From QHXQ01 sp045807745 (GTDB lineage: Bacteria; Acidobacteriota; Blastocatellia; Pyrinomonadales; Pyrinomonadaceae): a stretch of 64,000 nt of DNA. Each line of letters starts with the position of its first letter. Positions within the stretch are counted from its first letter, which is position 1. This document shows, one piece after another, positions 1 to 7,347 of this stretch. The notes under the pieces were generated by a model, which worked only from the letters and a program-made list of their open reading frames with translations, did not search any database and had not been told where the DNA came from. The stretch is taken from NCBI GenBank assembly GCA_045807745.1, contig JBJMGT010000031.1:62001-126000 (forward strand), in the 5' to 3' direction. A program made the position numbers and the translations under genes.

Positions 1-71
1 CTCTCCACCCCGATACCAAGCGCTGCCATTGCAAAGCGCCCGGCTGTCGCGGCACGATCAATAAAATTTAG
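1..71 (+). CDS. SET domain protein, C-terminal tail (partial)
   Basis: The last 22 codons of a gene that begins before the window are read in frame from base 3 to the TAG at 69-71. They contain Cys-His-Cys, then Lys-Ala-Pro-Gly-Cys-Arg-Gly, which is the post-SET signature (C-x-C-x4-C-R-G) that binds zinc next to the active site of SET-domain lysine methyltransferases. Bacterial SET proteins with a post-SET tail are known. The catalytic part lies outside the window, so the call rests on this motif alone. The gene is convergent with selA. Confidence 0.62.
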   Translation, partial: LHPDTKRCHCKAPGCRGTINKI

Positions 72-101
72 CTGGCAAAAAGATGATGCGTGAGCGGCTC
101 G

Positions 102-1529
102 TCACGCGCCATCGTGCGGCAGCGCCGCAAGTGCGGCGAGCAGTTCCGCTTCTTCTGCGGCGGCGACTGTGCGCAAGTCGAGCACGACGCGGTCGTCCAA
201 GATGCGTGCGATGACGGGCGGCGTCGCTTGGCGGAGCGCGGCTTCGAGCGCGGTGGCAGAGAGATGCCGGTGCGTGAGGACGATGAGGGCGGTCGGCGGA
301 TGCGTGGTCGGGGCCGAGCCGCCGCCGATGGCCGATTGACCAGGACTGAGATCAAAGCTGAGCGCAATAGCGCGCGTGCGTGCGCGCCGGATGAAGGCGC
401 GCGCGCGTGTCTCAAGCTGACTTTGCGTCTGCGCGAGCATGCGGAGCGCGGGCACTTCCTCGTGTGCCGTCCCGCGCCGGTGTGCATCGAGCGTAGCAGC
501 GAGCGCCGCGAACGTGAGCTTGTCGGCGCGCAGGGCACGATAGAGCGGATGCTTGCGGCACTGCGCGACGAGTGCGCGGCGGCCGACAATCAGACCTGCT
601 TGGGGCCCGCCCAATAACTTGTCGCCACTAAAGGTGACGATGTCTGCGCCCTGCGCGATTGACGCGCCGATGATGGGTTCGTCGCGCAGGCCCGACGCGC
701 TCAGGTCTGACAAGACGCCCGAGCCAGCGTCTTCGTAAAGGATGAGATCGTGCGCGTGCGCAAGCGCAGCAAGTTCCGCGAGCGCGGGCGCGACGGTGAA
801 GCCGACGATGCGATAGTTCGACGGATGCACGTGCACGATCAGTTTCGTCCGTTCCGTGAGCGCACGCCCGTAATCGACGAGCTTGGTGCGATTGGTCGTG
901 CCCACCTCGACGAGCGTCACACCTGATTGCATCATCACGTCGGGCACGCGAAAGTCGCCGCCGATCTCGACCAACTCGCCGCGCGAGACCAGCGCCTCGC
1001 CGCCGCGCCCCAAGGCCGTCAACACAAGGAGCGCCGCCGCCGCACAGTTGTTGACCACGAGTGCATCTTCAGCACCGGTCAGTTGCGCGAGCAGCGCCTC
1101 AGCGTGCGCGCCGCGCCAGCCGCGCGCGCCCGTCGTCAAATTATATTCAAGCGTGCAATAACCGGCCGCCTCTTGCGCCAACGCTTGGCGCGCGGCGGCC
1201 GAGAGCGGCGCGCGCCCCAGATTCGTATGCAGCACGACGCCGGTTGCGTTGACGACGCGGCGCAGCGCCGCAGCCGCCTCGCCCTCGACCGCGCGCGTCA
1301 GCCGCGCAACCGCCTCGGCCAACAACGCGGCGCGCTGCGGCCCGCCGTTAGCTTCAGCCCCATCGGTCGCACGCATCTGCAACTCCGCGCGCAACTCCTC
1401 TGTGACTGCGCGCGCCAGCGCCGCCAGACGCGCCGCCCCTGTGCGCTCGCGCAAGGCCAAGGTCTCCGGCGCGCGCAGCAGCGCGTCAATCGAGGGCAGG
1501 GCACGTAAAAGGCGGGTGCGATCAGGCAT
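102..1529 (-). CDS. selA: L-seryl-tRNA(Sec) selenium transferase
   Basis: PLP-dependent enzyme that converts Ser-tRNA(Sec) to Sec-tRNA(Sec) with selenophosphate in the cytoplasm. The 475-residue length is normal for SelA. Visible family marks are the N-terminal domain, NATGVVLHTNLGRAPLS near residue 95, the NYRIVGF segment, YEDAGSG, and the PLP-lysine region FSGDKLLGGPQAG near residue 305. The start is the ATG at 1529; no strong ribosome site is visible. selA implies that this genome makes selenoproteins, but selB, selD, the tRNA(Sec) gene and any selenoprotein are not in the window. selB often lies downstream, yet the neighbour there is the convergent SET gene. Confidence 0.96.
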   Translation of the reverse strand: MPDRTRLLRALPSIDALLRAPETLALRERTGAARLAALARAVTEELRAELQMRATDGAEANGGPQRAALLAEAVARLTRAVEGEAAAALRRVVNATGVVLHTNLGRAPLSAAARQALAQEAAGYCTLEYNLTTGARGWRGAHAEALLAQLTGAEDALVVNNCAAAALLVLTALGRGGEALVSRGELVEIGGDFRVPDVMMQSGVTLVEVGTTNRTKLVDYGRALTERTKLIVHVHPSNYRIVGFTVAPALAELAALAHAHDLILYEDAGSGVLSDLSASGLRDEPIIGASIAQGADIVTFSGDKLLGGPQAGLIVGRRALVAQCRKHPLYRALRADKLTFAALAATLDAHRRGTAHEEVPALRMLAQTQSQLETRARAFIRRARTRAIALSFDLSPGQSAIGGGSAPTTHPPTALIVLTHRHLSATALEAALRQATPPVIARILDDRVVLDLRTVAAAEEAELLAALAALPHDGA

Positions 1530-1710
1530 GATAAGTTATCGGCGCTTGGCTGTTAGCGTTTAGCTGACGGTCTTTAGCTGACAGTTAACCTTGCAGCTTA
1601 AAGCGGTTAGCCTGCAAAGGCTGGCCGCATTCTACGCTCTCCCGCGCCGAATCATAAGCCGCTAAAACAACCGACCACAGACAATAGCCGACTGACTGAC
1701 ATTAAATTGA
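1530..1710. repeat. Intergenic stretch with degenerate TTAGCTGA-like repeats
   Basis: The gap between divergent selA and the next gene contains loosely repeated words (GTTTAGCTGACGG, CTTTAGCTGACAG, GACTGACTGAC) and shorter inverted partners such as CCGCTAAAAC. It resembles, in a degraded form, the cleaner heptamer palindromes elsewhere in the window. No gene is seen. Confidence 0.35.
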
Positions 1711-1740
1711 TTGACACCGTCACGGGCGAGCGTTTATGTT
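1711..1740 (+). promoter_or_regulatory. Sigma-70-like promoter for the 1787 gene
   Basis: TTGACA at 1711-1716 matches the -35 consensus perfectly and TATGTT at 1735-1740 is a fair -10 box, with an 18-base spacer. It lies about 45 bases before the start codon and points into the gene. Confidence 0.5.
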
Positions 1741-1748
1741 CGATGCTA

Positions 1749-1769
1749 GGCGCTATTTCAGATAGCGCC
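1749..1769 (+). other. 5'-leader hairpin just before the ribosome site
   Basis: GGCGCTAT (1749-1756) pairs perfectly with ATAGCGCC (1762-1769) around a five-base loop, and the ribosome site AAGGAG follows at 1775-1780. The hairpin would sit at the 5' end of the transcript from the promoter at 1711 and may stabilise the mRNA or affect initiation. Confidence 0.5.
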
Positions 1770-1786
1770 GGGTTAAGGAGTTAGTT

Positions 1787-2461
1787 ATGCCACGTGAGAA
1801 TATGTTTGCGCGCCGGCTGCGCGAGCGCGCGCATGAGCGTCAGCGGGAAGTATTTGGCGAGGACGACAAGGCGAAAAATTTCGCCCACGAGCTGGCGCTG
1901 TCGATTGACGACATGCTCATTCGGCTGGAGGACGATGTGCGCAAGCTCAAGGTCGAGTTCGACATTTACTTCAACGGCTCGGCCAAGCGCCCGCCCTACG
2001 ACACGAAGGGGCGCGTCGAGACCATGATCAAGCGGCTCGCCGACGAGCGCAACTTCAGTTACGCGCAACGCTATCGCTACAACTCCATCGTCGCCCGCTA
2101 CACGTCTTTTCGCGACCTGTGGCGGCGCACTATCCAAGACCGCGAAGAGGGGCGCGGCGTTATTCAAAGTACACGCGCCAAAGCGCGCAAGCAGGACGAG
2201 CCGCACGTGCGCCGCGCCACGTTCGTCTGCGCCGACGCACAACAAGACGTGCCGACGGTCAAAGGTCTCTACGACGCGCTCGTGCGCGCGAAGGTGCAAT
2301 GCGGCGAGCCGGTAGACGACCTGTCGTTTCCGCAGTTTCATCGCATGCTCGCCGCCAAGACCGACGCGCTCAAACAGCGCTTGGGTTGTGAGAGCGTGCG
2401 CTACTCCGTCTATCTAGAAGACGGGAAGGTAAGTTTTAAAGCGAAAGCGGAGCGGTCGTAA
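1787..2461 (+). CDS. Conserved hypothetical protein, possible MXAN_5187 C-terminal-like domain
   Basis: A 224-residue soluble, highly charged protein with no signal peptide or membrane segment. Residues 40-140 have the pattern LEDDVRKLKVEFDIYFNG, RPPYDTKGRVE, and then an arginine/tyrosine-rich helix ending in FRDLWRRT and REEGRG. As I remember it, this resembles the C-terminal domain named after Myxococcus MXAN_5187, found in delta-proteobacteria and acidobacteria; its function is unknown. The start follows AAGGAG with a six-base gap. A promoter and hairpin precede it and a strong terminator follows, so it is probably a single-gene transcript. The family assignment is from memory and only moderately sure; the gene itself is well supported. 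Confidence 0.75.
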   Translation: MPRENMFARRLRERAHERQREVFGEDDKAKNFAHELALSIDDMLIRLEDDVRKLKVEFDIYFNGSAKRPPYDTKGRVETMIKRLADERNFSYAQRYRYNSIVARYTSFRDLWRRTIQDREEGRGVIQSTRAKARKQDEPHVRRATFVCADAQQDVPTVKGLYDALVRAKVQCGEPVDDLSFPQFHRMLAAKTDALKQRLGCESVRYSVYLEDGKVSFKAKAERS

Positions 2462-2477
2462 AGATATTTAATTGGCC

Positions 2478-2528
2478 AAACTCAAAGACGCGTTAGTTGA
2501 ATGATTCAACTAACGCGTCTTTGAGTTT
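2478..2528. terminator. Bidirectional terminator, 24-bp perfect stem
   Basis: Positions 2478-2501 and 2505-2528 are perfect inverted repeats of 24 bases with a TGA loop. The outer bases give AAA on one side and TTT on the other, so either strand would end in U residues. It lies between the convergent 1787 gene and the cold-shock gene. Confidence 0.85.
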
Positions 2529-2646
2529 TGATTCCGTGCGGCCGAAATCGAGTTCGCGCCTTGCGGTTTCAAGTAACGCTTCCCGGCTCTTGCGACCGGA
2601 AGCGGTCAGTGGCTAGTAAACAGCCGACAGCTTGGGGAGATGAAGC

Positions 2647-2853
2647 TTACACCTTCGTGACTTTTTCCGCCTGCGGGCCCTTCGGCCCCTGCGTCACTTC
2701 GAACTCGACCTCTTGACCCTCTTCGAGCGTCTTGAAGCCGTCGCCCTGAATGGCGCTGTAGTGGACGAAGATGTCCGAAGAGCCGGGTTGCTCGATGAAC
2801 CCATAGCCCTTCGCGTTGTTGAACCACTTGACCTTACCGGTAATTCTAGGCAT
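2647..2853 (-). CDS. Cold-shock protein, CspA family
   Basis: A 68-residue single cold-shock domain that binds single-stranded RNA and DNA. RNP1 (KGYGFIEQ) and RNP2 (DIFVHYSAI) are both intact, and the length is that of the CspA/CspB family. The start ATG follows AGGAGG at good spacing. The ribosome site is bracketed by two copies of TCGTTAG, and a short hairpin lies further upstream in the leader, as is common for cold-shock mRNAs. Which paralogue it is cannot be told from the sequence. Confidence 0.95.
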   Translation of the reverse strand: MPRITGKVKWFNNAKGYGFIEQPGSSDIFVHYSAIQGDGFKTLEEGQEVEFEVTQGPKGPQAEKVTKV

Positions 2854-3210
2854 AGCTAACGAATCCTCCTAACGATTCGGGTGAAGGCGGCGAATGGCCC
2901 AGACAGTTTGTCTGACCGCACCGTTCGTCGCTTGGGTTAACGCTCATGAGCCGGGTGCGCCACATCTAGGAGGACGCCCCAAAAGAACTACATGAAGCAA
3001 AGAAAAAGCCCGTGCTGCGGGCGAGCGCTGCTGAAGCTAGGCGCGCTCTACGCCACACACGGACTGGGAAGGGGACAACACGAAATCATTGCTACTGCTC
3101 ACAAAACTAAGGCGGCCACAGAGTTAAACAAAGGCCGCGCGCGCAAACGACGGCGCATACTAAGCGATGCTCCGCAACACTGTCAAGCGGAAAAATTTGC
3201 GCCCGACCGC
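2854..3210 (-). promoter_or_regulatory. Leader and upstream region of the cold-shock gene
   Basis: This 357-base gap has no convincing gene. Read on the minus strand it carries a hairpin (CAGACA 2900-2905 with TGTCTG 2909-2914) about 45 bases before the start codon. The rest, up to the stop of the M23 gene, is unremarkable; I could not place a promoter with confidence. Confidence 0.4.
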
Positions 3211-4086
3211 TTATTTGCCCTGCGTCTCCGCGTCCGTCTGCATGGGCAGATACGCGCGCGGGTTGACCGGGTTGTCATTGATGCGCACCTCGTAGTGCAG
3301 GTGCGGCCCCGTCGAGCGCCCGGTCGTGCCGATGCGCCCCAGCAACTCGCCGCGCGCGATCTCGTGCCCTACTGTGGTCTCGATCTTTGAGAGATGGCCG
3401 TAACGCGTCGTCAGGCCATTGCCGTGGTCGATCTCCACCACTTGACCATAACCGTTCTTCCAGTTGGCGAAGATGACTGTGCCCTCGGCGGCGGCCACGA
3501 CGGGTGTGCCCGTCGCGGCCCTGATGTCTTGTCCGGTGTGAAACTCCGAGCCGCCGCCACCAAACGGATCGTAACGCCCGCCAAAGCCATCGTTCAACTC
3601 GCCCACCACAGGCCAGATCGATGGCACGTGCGCACGCTCACGCAAAGCGGTCTCATATTGCCGCAACTGTTCTTCCAGTTGCACTGCGCGCTGTTCGACG
3701 ACGGCGATCTCGGCCGCGTCCAGCTTGATGAGCGGGCCGCCCGCGCCGAGCGCGTCCTGACTCGGATTCTGCTCCGCGACGCCGGACATCTCGGCCAGCC
3801 GGCGCGACGTGTCCTCAATCGCATCGACGCGCGTCTCCAGTTGCTTGAGCTGCTGCCTTTGCTGCGCGTTCTCGCTGCGCAGGCGCGCGTTCTCGCGCTC
3901 GGTGCGCATATGCGTCGCTTCGCGGAACGCGCCGTAGATGCCGTAGAGCGAGGTGCAGAGCACGCCGCAGGCTAAGACGGAAGCCAATTTCAGCCAACGT
4001 TTGTGAATCGATATGCGCCGGATGCGGGCGCGGGAACGCGAGGTATGAGCGACGATAAAAGCATATAAGCGGTCGTCTCTGGTCAC
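3211..4086 (-). CDS. M23 family metallopeptidase, membrane-anchored
   Basis: Probable peptidoglycan endopeptidase or amidase activator in the periplasm. The 291-residue chain has one N-terminal membrane segment (about residues 32-50), a coiled coil (about 60-140) and a C-terminal LytM/M23 domain. The zinc-site motifs are present: HTGQD near residue 185 and HLHYE near 260, so it is probably catalytic rather than EnvC-like. The start is GTG at 4086, preceded by AAAGGAG; the charged N-terminus precedes the membrane helix. A long structured leader lies upstream. The layout (helix, coiled coil, M23) is that of the MepM/NlpD-like family. Confidence 0.92.
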   Translation of the reverse strand: MTRDDRLYAFIVAHTSRSRARIRRISIHKRWLKLASVLACGVLCTSLYGIYGAFREATHMRTERENARLRSENAQQRQQLKQLETRVDAIEDTSRRLAEMSGVAEQNPSQDALGAGGPLIKLDAAEIAVVEQRAVQLEEQLRQYETALRERAHVPSIWPVVGELNDGFGGRYDPFGGGGSEFHTGQDIRAATGTPVVAAAEGTVIFANWKNGYGQVVEIDHGNGLTTRYGHLSKIETTVGHEIARGELLGRIGTTGRSTGPHLHYEVRINDNPVNPRAYLPMQTDAETQGK

Positions 4087-4340
4087 GGGGATAGTGCTCC
4101 TTTATCGTTTAAGCCTTGCGCGTGCGCGGGTACAAACACGCAGGGAACACGCTGGGCTTAAGCGCGTCGAAGGCACTGCCTACCCAGAAGGGCCGACGGT
4201 GCGAACACGAAACCGATTGGGGGTTTCTAGATTTAGCTTGAGACCTGCCTGAAAGACAGGCGCTTGGGTCAGCCTATGCTGTGGTGCTATCGAACCATAG
4301 GCGAACCGCTTGACCTGTACAAGGGGGTGCACCCTATCAC
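4087..4340 (-). promoter_or_regulatory. Structured 5' leader of the M23 gene (unassigned RNA element)
   Basis: Several clean helices fall in 250 bases: GCCTATG/CATAGGC (4272-4278 with 4296-4302), GCCTG/CAGGC (4247-4251 with 4257-4261), GAAACC/GGTTTC (4209-4214 with 4222-4227), and TTAAGCC/GGCTTAA (4109-4115 with 4155-4161). The last lies directly before the AAGGAG of the M23 gene. Such a chain of hairpins suggests a cis-regulatory RNA or a small RNA gene. I could not match it to a known riboswitch class. Confidence 0.4.
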
Positions 4341-4485
4341 ACGAGGCGGGTGGATGCAACCGGCAGAAGCGCTGACAAAAGTTGCCGCATAAACACTAAA
4401 GGCTTGCGACCGCCGGTGCGTCCGTGCCGCCACCGTGAGCCGCAAGCCCGTGTTTTAGGTCGCACGCGTTCAAGCGTGTCCGGTC

Positions 4486-4695
4486 TTATATCTCTTCACT
4501 CTCGCGCCGCGCCCGCCCGCGCCCGCGCAAGACCGCCAGCACGACGAGCAGGAACAGACCGACGAAGACGACGATGATGCCGATCTTGAGCGCAAAGAGC
4601 AGGAAAGCAATAAGGCTGATGAGTTGCCGCACCAACGTGATGAGCAAAAGTATGAGCGTGATGATCGCGCCCCAGCGACTAAAAATCCTTAGCAT
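4486..4695 (-). CDS. Small two-helix membrane protein
   Basis: A 69-residue protein made of two hydrophobic stretches (about residues 10-32 and 36-58) followed by a strongly basic then acidic tail (RGRGRARRESEEI). The ATG follows AAGGAG with an eight-base gap, which supports it as a real gene. No family is recognised. Confidence 0.72.
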   Translation of the reverse strand: MLRIFSRWGAIITLILLLITLVRQLISLIAFLLFALKIGIIVVFVGLFLLVVLAVLRGRGRARRESEEI

Positions 4696-4792
4696 CGTGT
4701 CGATCTCCTTAAAGCAAATAACTTGAACCGGCCCAGCCCGTGCACATCATAGCAAACGACTGCGCCACGTGGCGAGGTCGCGAGCGAACAAC

Positions 4793-5548
4793 TCAAACGT
4801 GCGGGCGACGCTCGGGCCGGCGCGTCTGCATCGTTAGGTCACCCGTGCGAAAGCGCGGCATCCCGGCCGGCGCGCTGCCGATAAGTGCCGACGTGGGCAT
4901 CTGCTCGAATTGTGTCAGGTCGCGCCCGCGCCGCGTGCGCAAGTGATCGAAGAGCATGTAAGCGCCGAGCAGAACGAGCGCGACGGGCAGCAGTTTGCTG
5001 ATCGGCAGCACGAAGCCGAACATCGTGTGCAACAGGAATGTCCCGCCCAGCACGACGAGCACAATGGCCCACGCGATGGGGTTGCCGTAGAGCCGGCGCG
5101 CGATGGCGTCCGATTCGGCATCGGGCGCAAGCCCTGAGCGAATGAGTTGCGCCGTGCGATAGGCGTCCACGGCGGCGAACAGCCACATCCCTAATGCGCC
5201 GAGGACGAAGAAGGCGTTGGCGTCCGTGATCGTCGCCATCTGGAAGAAGCCGCCGAAGATGGCGAAGTGGACAACTGCTTTGGAAATCTGCCCGTTGTAG
5301 GCCGCGCCGAGTCCCGGCAACAGGAACGACAGCAGCAGCGCGACCACGCGCGAAGACTTGCGCCGTGTTTGTGCCGGCGCGGCCCCCCGTGCTGATTGAT
5401 ACTGCAACAACTCGACGCCCGCGACGATGCAATCCTGACAATAAGGGAAGCCGCGGATGCGATGATCGCACGCGGGGCACAAGGGGCGCGCGCAGCGGCT
5501 ACATTGCACGGCGGCCGTATTGGTTGGATGGTAAGAACAGTTCATCAA
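4793..5548 (-). CDS. B-box-like zinc-finger membrane protein
   Basis: A 251-residue protein. Its first 40 residues carry a cysteine/histidine array (CSYHP, CSRCARPLCPAC, then H and CQDC) that matches B-box-type zinc fingers found at the N-terminus of many bacterial membrane proteins. Three or four hydrophobic segments follow (about residues 65-85, 90-120, 150-195), then a basic tail. The zinc finger would be cytoplasmic and may recruit a partner; the substrate is unknown. It follows the sigma/anti-sigma pair in the same direction with about 100 bases between. Confidence 0.8.
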   Translation of the reverse strand: MMNCSYHPTNTAAVQCSRCARPLCPACDHRIRGFPYCQDCIVAGVELLQYQSARGAAPAQTRRKSSRVVALLLSFLLPGLGAAYNGQISKAVVHFAIFGGFFQMATITDANAFFVLGALGMWLFAAVDAYRTAQLIRSGLAPDAESDAIARRLYGNPIAWAIVLVVLGGTFLLHTMFGFVLPISKLLPVALVLLGAYMLFDHLRTRRGRDLTQFEQMPTSALIGSAPAGMPRFRTGDLTMQTRRPERRPHV

Positions 5549-5645
5549 ACTTGCTTGCTCGTACTCTCTTTAAAACTCAAACTCAAATCTCAATCGCGCC
5601 GGCCAACGAGCTTGCGCTGTCGGCGACTTAACGTGGCCTCGGTCG

Positions 5646-6404
5646 TTACTGCGGCGTCGATTGTGCGCCGCGCTGGCCGTTATCGTTGCGCTGCTGCGTG
5701 CTTGGCTCGCGTCGGCCCAGTATGGCGGCGCTGCGGGCGGCATTTGCGCCGCGCTCGGCCGCGCGCAGGGACGCGCGGTACATGCCGGCAATCGAGCCGT
5801 CGGGCGAGAGCGTGGTCGTGCCAACGAGGACGGCGACGAGCAGCATCGCGGCCACGGTCGCAAGCTGCGGCGTCACTAGCGCGTCGAGCCACATGCGCAC
5901 CCACGTCGCGGCGCGGGCGGCGAGCGGCGCGCGGACTTCCTGCGCCTCAGTCGTGCCGAGCGTAGCTTGCAGGATGCGTGCGTGCAGACCGGCGGGCACA
6001 GGATGTTCTTCGCTGATATATGAATAGCAAGCGCCGATGGAGCGGACGACATCGCCGGGTAGGTTTGTGCAGTTGGCGCAAAGAGCGGCGTGGCGTTCCC
6101 AACGATGATAGAGGTGCGCGGGCAGGAAACCGTCGAGATAGTCGGTCAGGTAATCTTCAAACTCCTCGCAGTTCATCACCGTCTCCGGCGCGGTGTGGAG
6201 GAGTATGCCAGCGGCGAGTTCGACCGACGGTGCGGGCGGCTCGGCTAACTGGCAGGCGCGGATGGTGTTCTTGACTTCGTTCAACAGATCGTGGCAGACG
6301 GGACAGCGCAACGCGTGCTGATTAAACGCGCGTTGTGCGTCGGCGGCGAGCGCGCCGTCTAAGTAGTCCGTCAGTCGATCCTCGAATTCAACACACAGCA
6401 TCAT
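5646..6404 (-). CDS. Anti-sigma factor with two zinc-finger (ZAS/zf-HC2) modules
   Basis: A 252-residue membrane protein that probably sequesters the sigma factor encoded just upstream. Two N-terminal modules look alike: EFEDRLTDYLDG with HALRCPVC (residues 6-40) and EFEDYLTDYLDG with HAALCANC (about residues 82-115). Each keeps the H-x3-C-x2-C zinc site. One membrane helix lies near residues 180-200, followed by a periplasmic tail rich in Ala, Arg and Gln. The tandem module is an internal duplication; most family members have one. It starts 80 bases after the sigma gene stop. Confidence 0.88.
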   Translation of the reverse strand: MMLCVEFEDRLTDYLDGALAADAQRAFNQHALRCPVCHDLLNEVKNTIRACQLAEPPAPSVELAAGILLHTAPETVMNCEEFEDYLTDYLDGFLPAHLYHRWERHAALCANCTNLPGDVVRSIGACYSYISEEHPVPAGLHARILQATLGTTEAQEVRAPLAARAATWVRMWLDALVTPQLATVAAMLLVAVLVGTTTLSPDGSIAGMYRASLRAAERGANAARSAAILGRREPSTQQRNDNGQRGAQSTPQ

Positions 6405-6484
6405 TACCCTCGTTTCACCCTTCTACATGTTCTTTGTCCATCGTCCGTCGTTCATCCGCAACTACCTATGAACATAACGCCCCC

Positions 6485-7090
6485 TCAGACGTCACTCATG
6501 GCGACGACACGCATCCGGCGGAGGACTTTCGCCAACTCGATCCGCCCGCGGTTGATGCGCGACTTGACCGTGCCTTCCGGTATCTTCAAGAGATCGACGA
6601 TCTCTTGATAACTCAACTCTTCGAGATCGCGCAGGATCACGCACGTGCGCAAATCCGGCGGCAGCTTATCAATCGCGGCCTGCACCTGCGCGCCCAACTC
6701 CTGTCGTTCCAATTCGCGTTGCGGCGTGTTGCCGGCGGCGCGTAAGTGATACGTGTGCCCCTCTATGTCCTCGGCGTGCGAGTCTTGCGGGGCGCGTTGG
6801 CGGCGGCGGTAGTCATCAATGATCAAATTACGCGCGAGCCGCATCAGCCAGTTTTGCAGGTCGCCCTGCTTGGCGTCGTACTGTTCGAGCGAGCGATAGA
6901 CGCGGATGAAAACTTCCTGCGTCAAATCTTCGGCGGCGTCGGAGCGTGAGGTGAAGCGATAGGCGAGATTGTAAACTCGGCGGGAGTAGAGCGAGACGAT
7001 CTCCTCCCACGCCGTCCCATCGCCGGCGCGACACCTGCGAACCAGTTCCGTCCCTTCGTTGCCGACAGTCAAAGCTGTTGCAGCTCCCAC
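6485..7090 (-). CDS. ECF RNA polymerase sigma factor
   Basis: A 201-residue sigma-70 family factor of the RpoE group. Region 2 holds the core-binding helix (AEDLTQEVFIRVYRSL) and FQNWL-like DLQNWLMRLARN; region 4 holds LPPDLRTCVILRDLEELSYQEI and the helix-turn-helix EGTVKSRINRGR. It is followed on the same strand by its likely anti-sigma factor and a zinc-finger membrane protein, suggesting an envelope-stress regulon. No direct target is visible apart from possible autoregulation. Confidence 0.94.
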   Translation of the reverse strand: MGAATALTVGNEGTELVRRCRAGDGTAWEEIVSLYSRRVYNLAYRFTSRSDAAEDLTQEVFIRVYRSLEQYDAKQGDLQNWLMRLARNLIIDDYRRRQRAPQDSHAEDIEGHTYHLRAAGNTPQRELERQELGAQVQAAIDKLPPDLRTCVILRDLEELSYQEIVDLLKIPEGTVKSRINRGRIELAKVLRRMRVVAMSDV

Positions 7091-7202
7091 TTTGCGCGCG
7101 CCCTTTCCGTCTCCGGCCGCCCCGACAATCCCAAAGGCAAATGGGCGGGGGACTCTTTGTCGTCGGGGATAACGACGGGCGCGCCGTGAAAGTTCCCCCG
7201 GA

Positions 7203-7310
7203 AAAATGAGCAGTAAACTGTGCGCAGTAAGCAGATAACAGCTAAGTCGCAGGTCTGAGCAACAGGGCGCTGAGCCAACTGCTCATTGCCGACTGCGCAC
7301 CGCGTCCTTT
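7203..7310. repeat. Intergenic palindrome of heptamer-like repeats (GAGCAGT/GCGCAGT)
   Basis: Left part ATGAGCAGTAAACTGTGCGC is mirrored by the right part with ACTGCTCATTGCCGACTGCG. Words such as GAGCAGT, GCGCAGT and AAGCAG recur with near-seven-base steps, so this is an imperfect version of the palindromes at 9665, 24555 and 56872. It lies between the divergent sigma-factor and flippase-like genes. Confidence 0.5.
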
Positions 7311-7347
7311 CCGGCCTTCTTGCGCCGGAATAGCTAATGTTGTAGCC

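Noticed and set aside
2478..2528. Attachment site or transposon end
   Set aside because: The 24-bp palindrome lies neatly between convergent gene ends, has a three-base loop and A/T outer tracts, all of which fit a bidirectional terminator.
4087..4340. c-di-AMP (ydaO) riboswitch, 6S RNA or tmRNA in the M23 leader
   Set aside because: The conserved words of these RNAs were not found on either strand; only general hairpins are present, so it is listed as unassigned.
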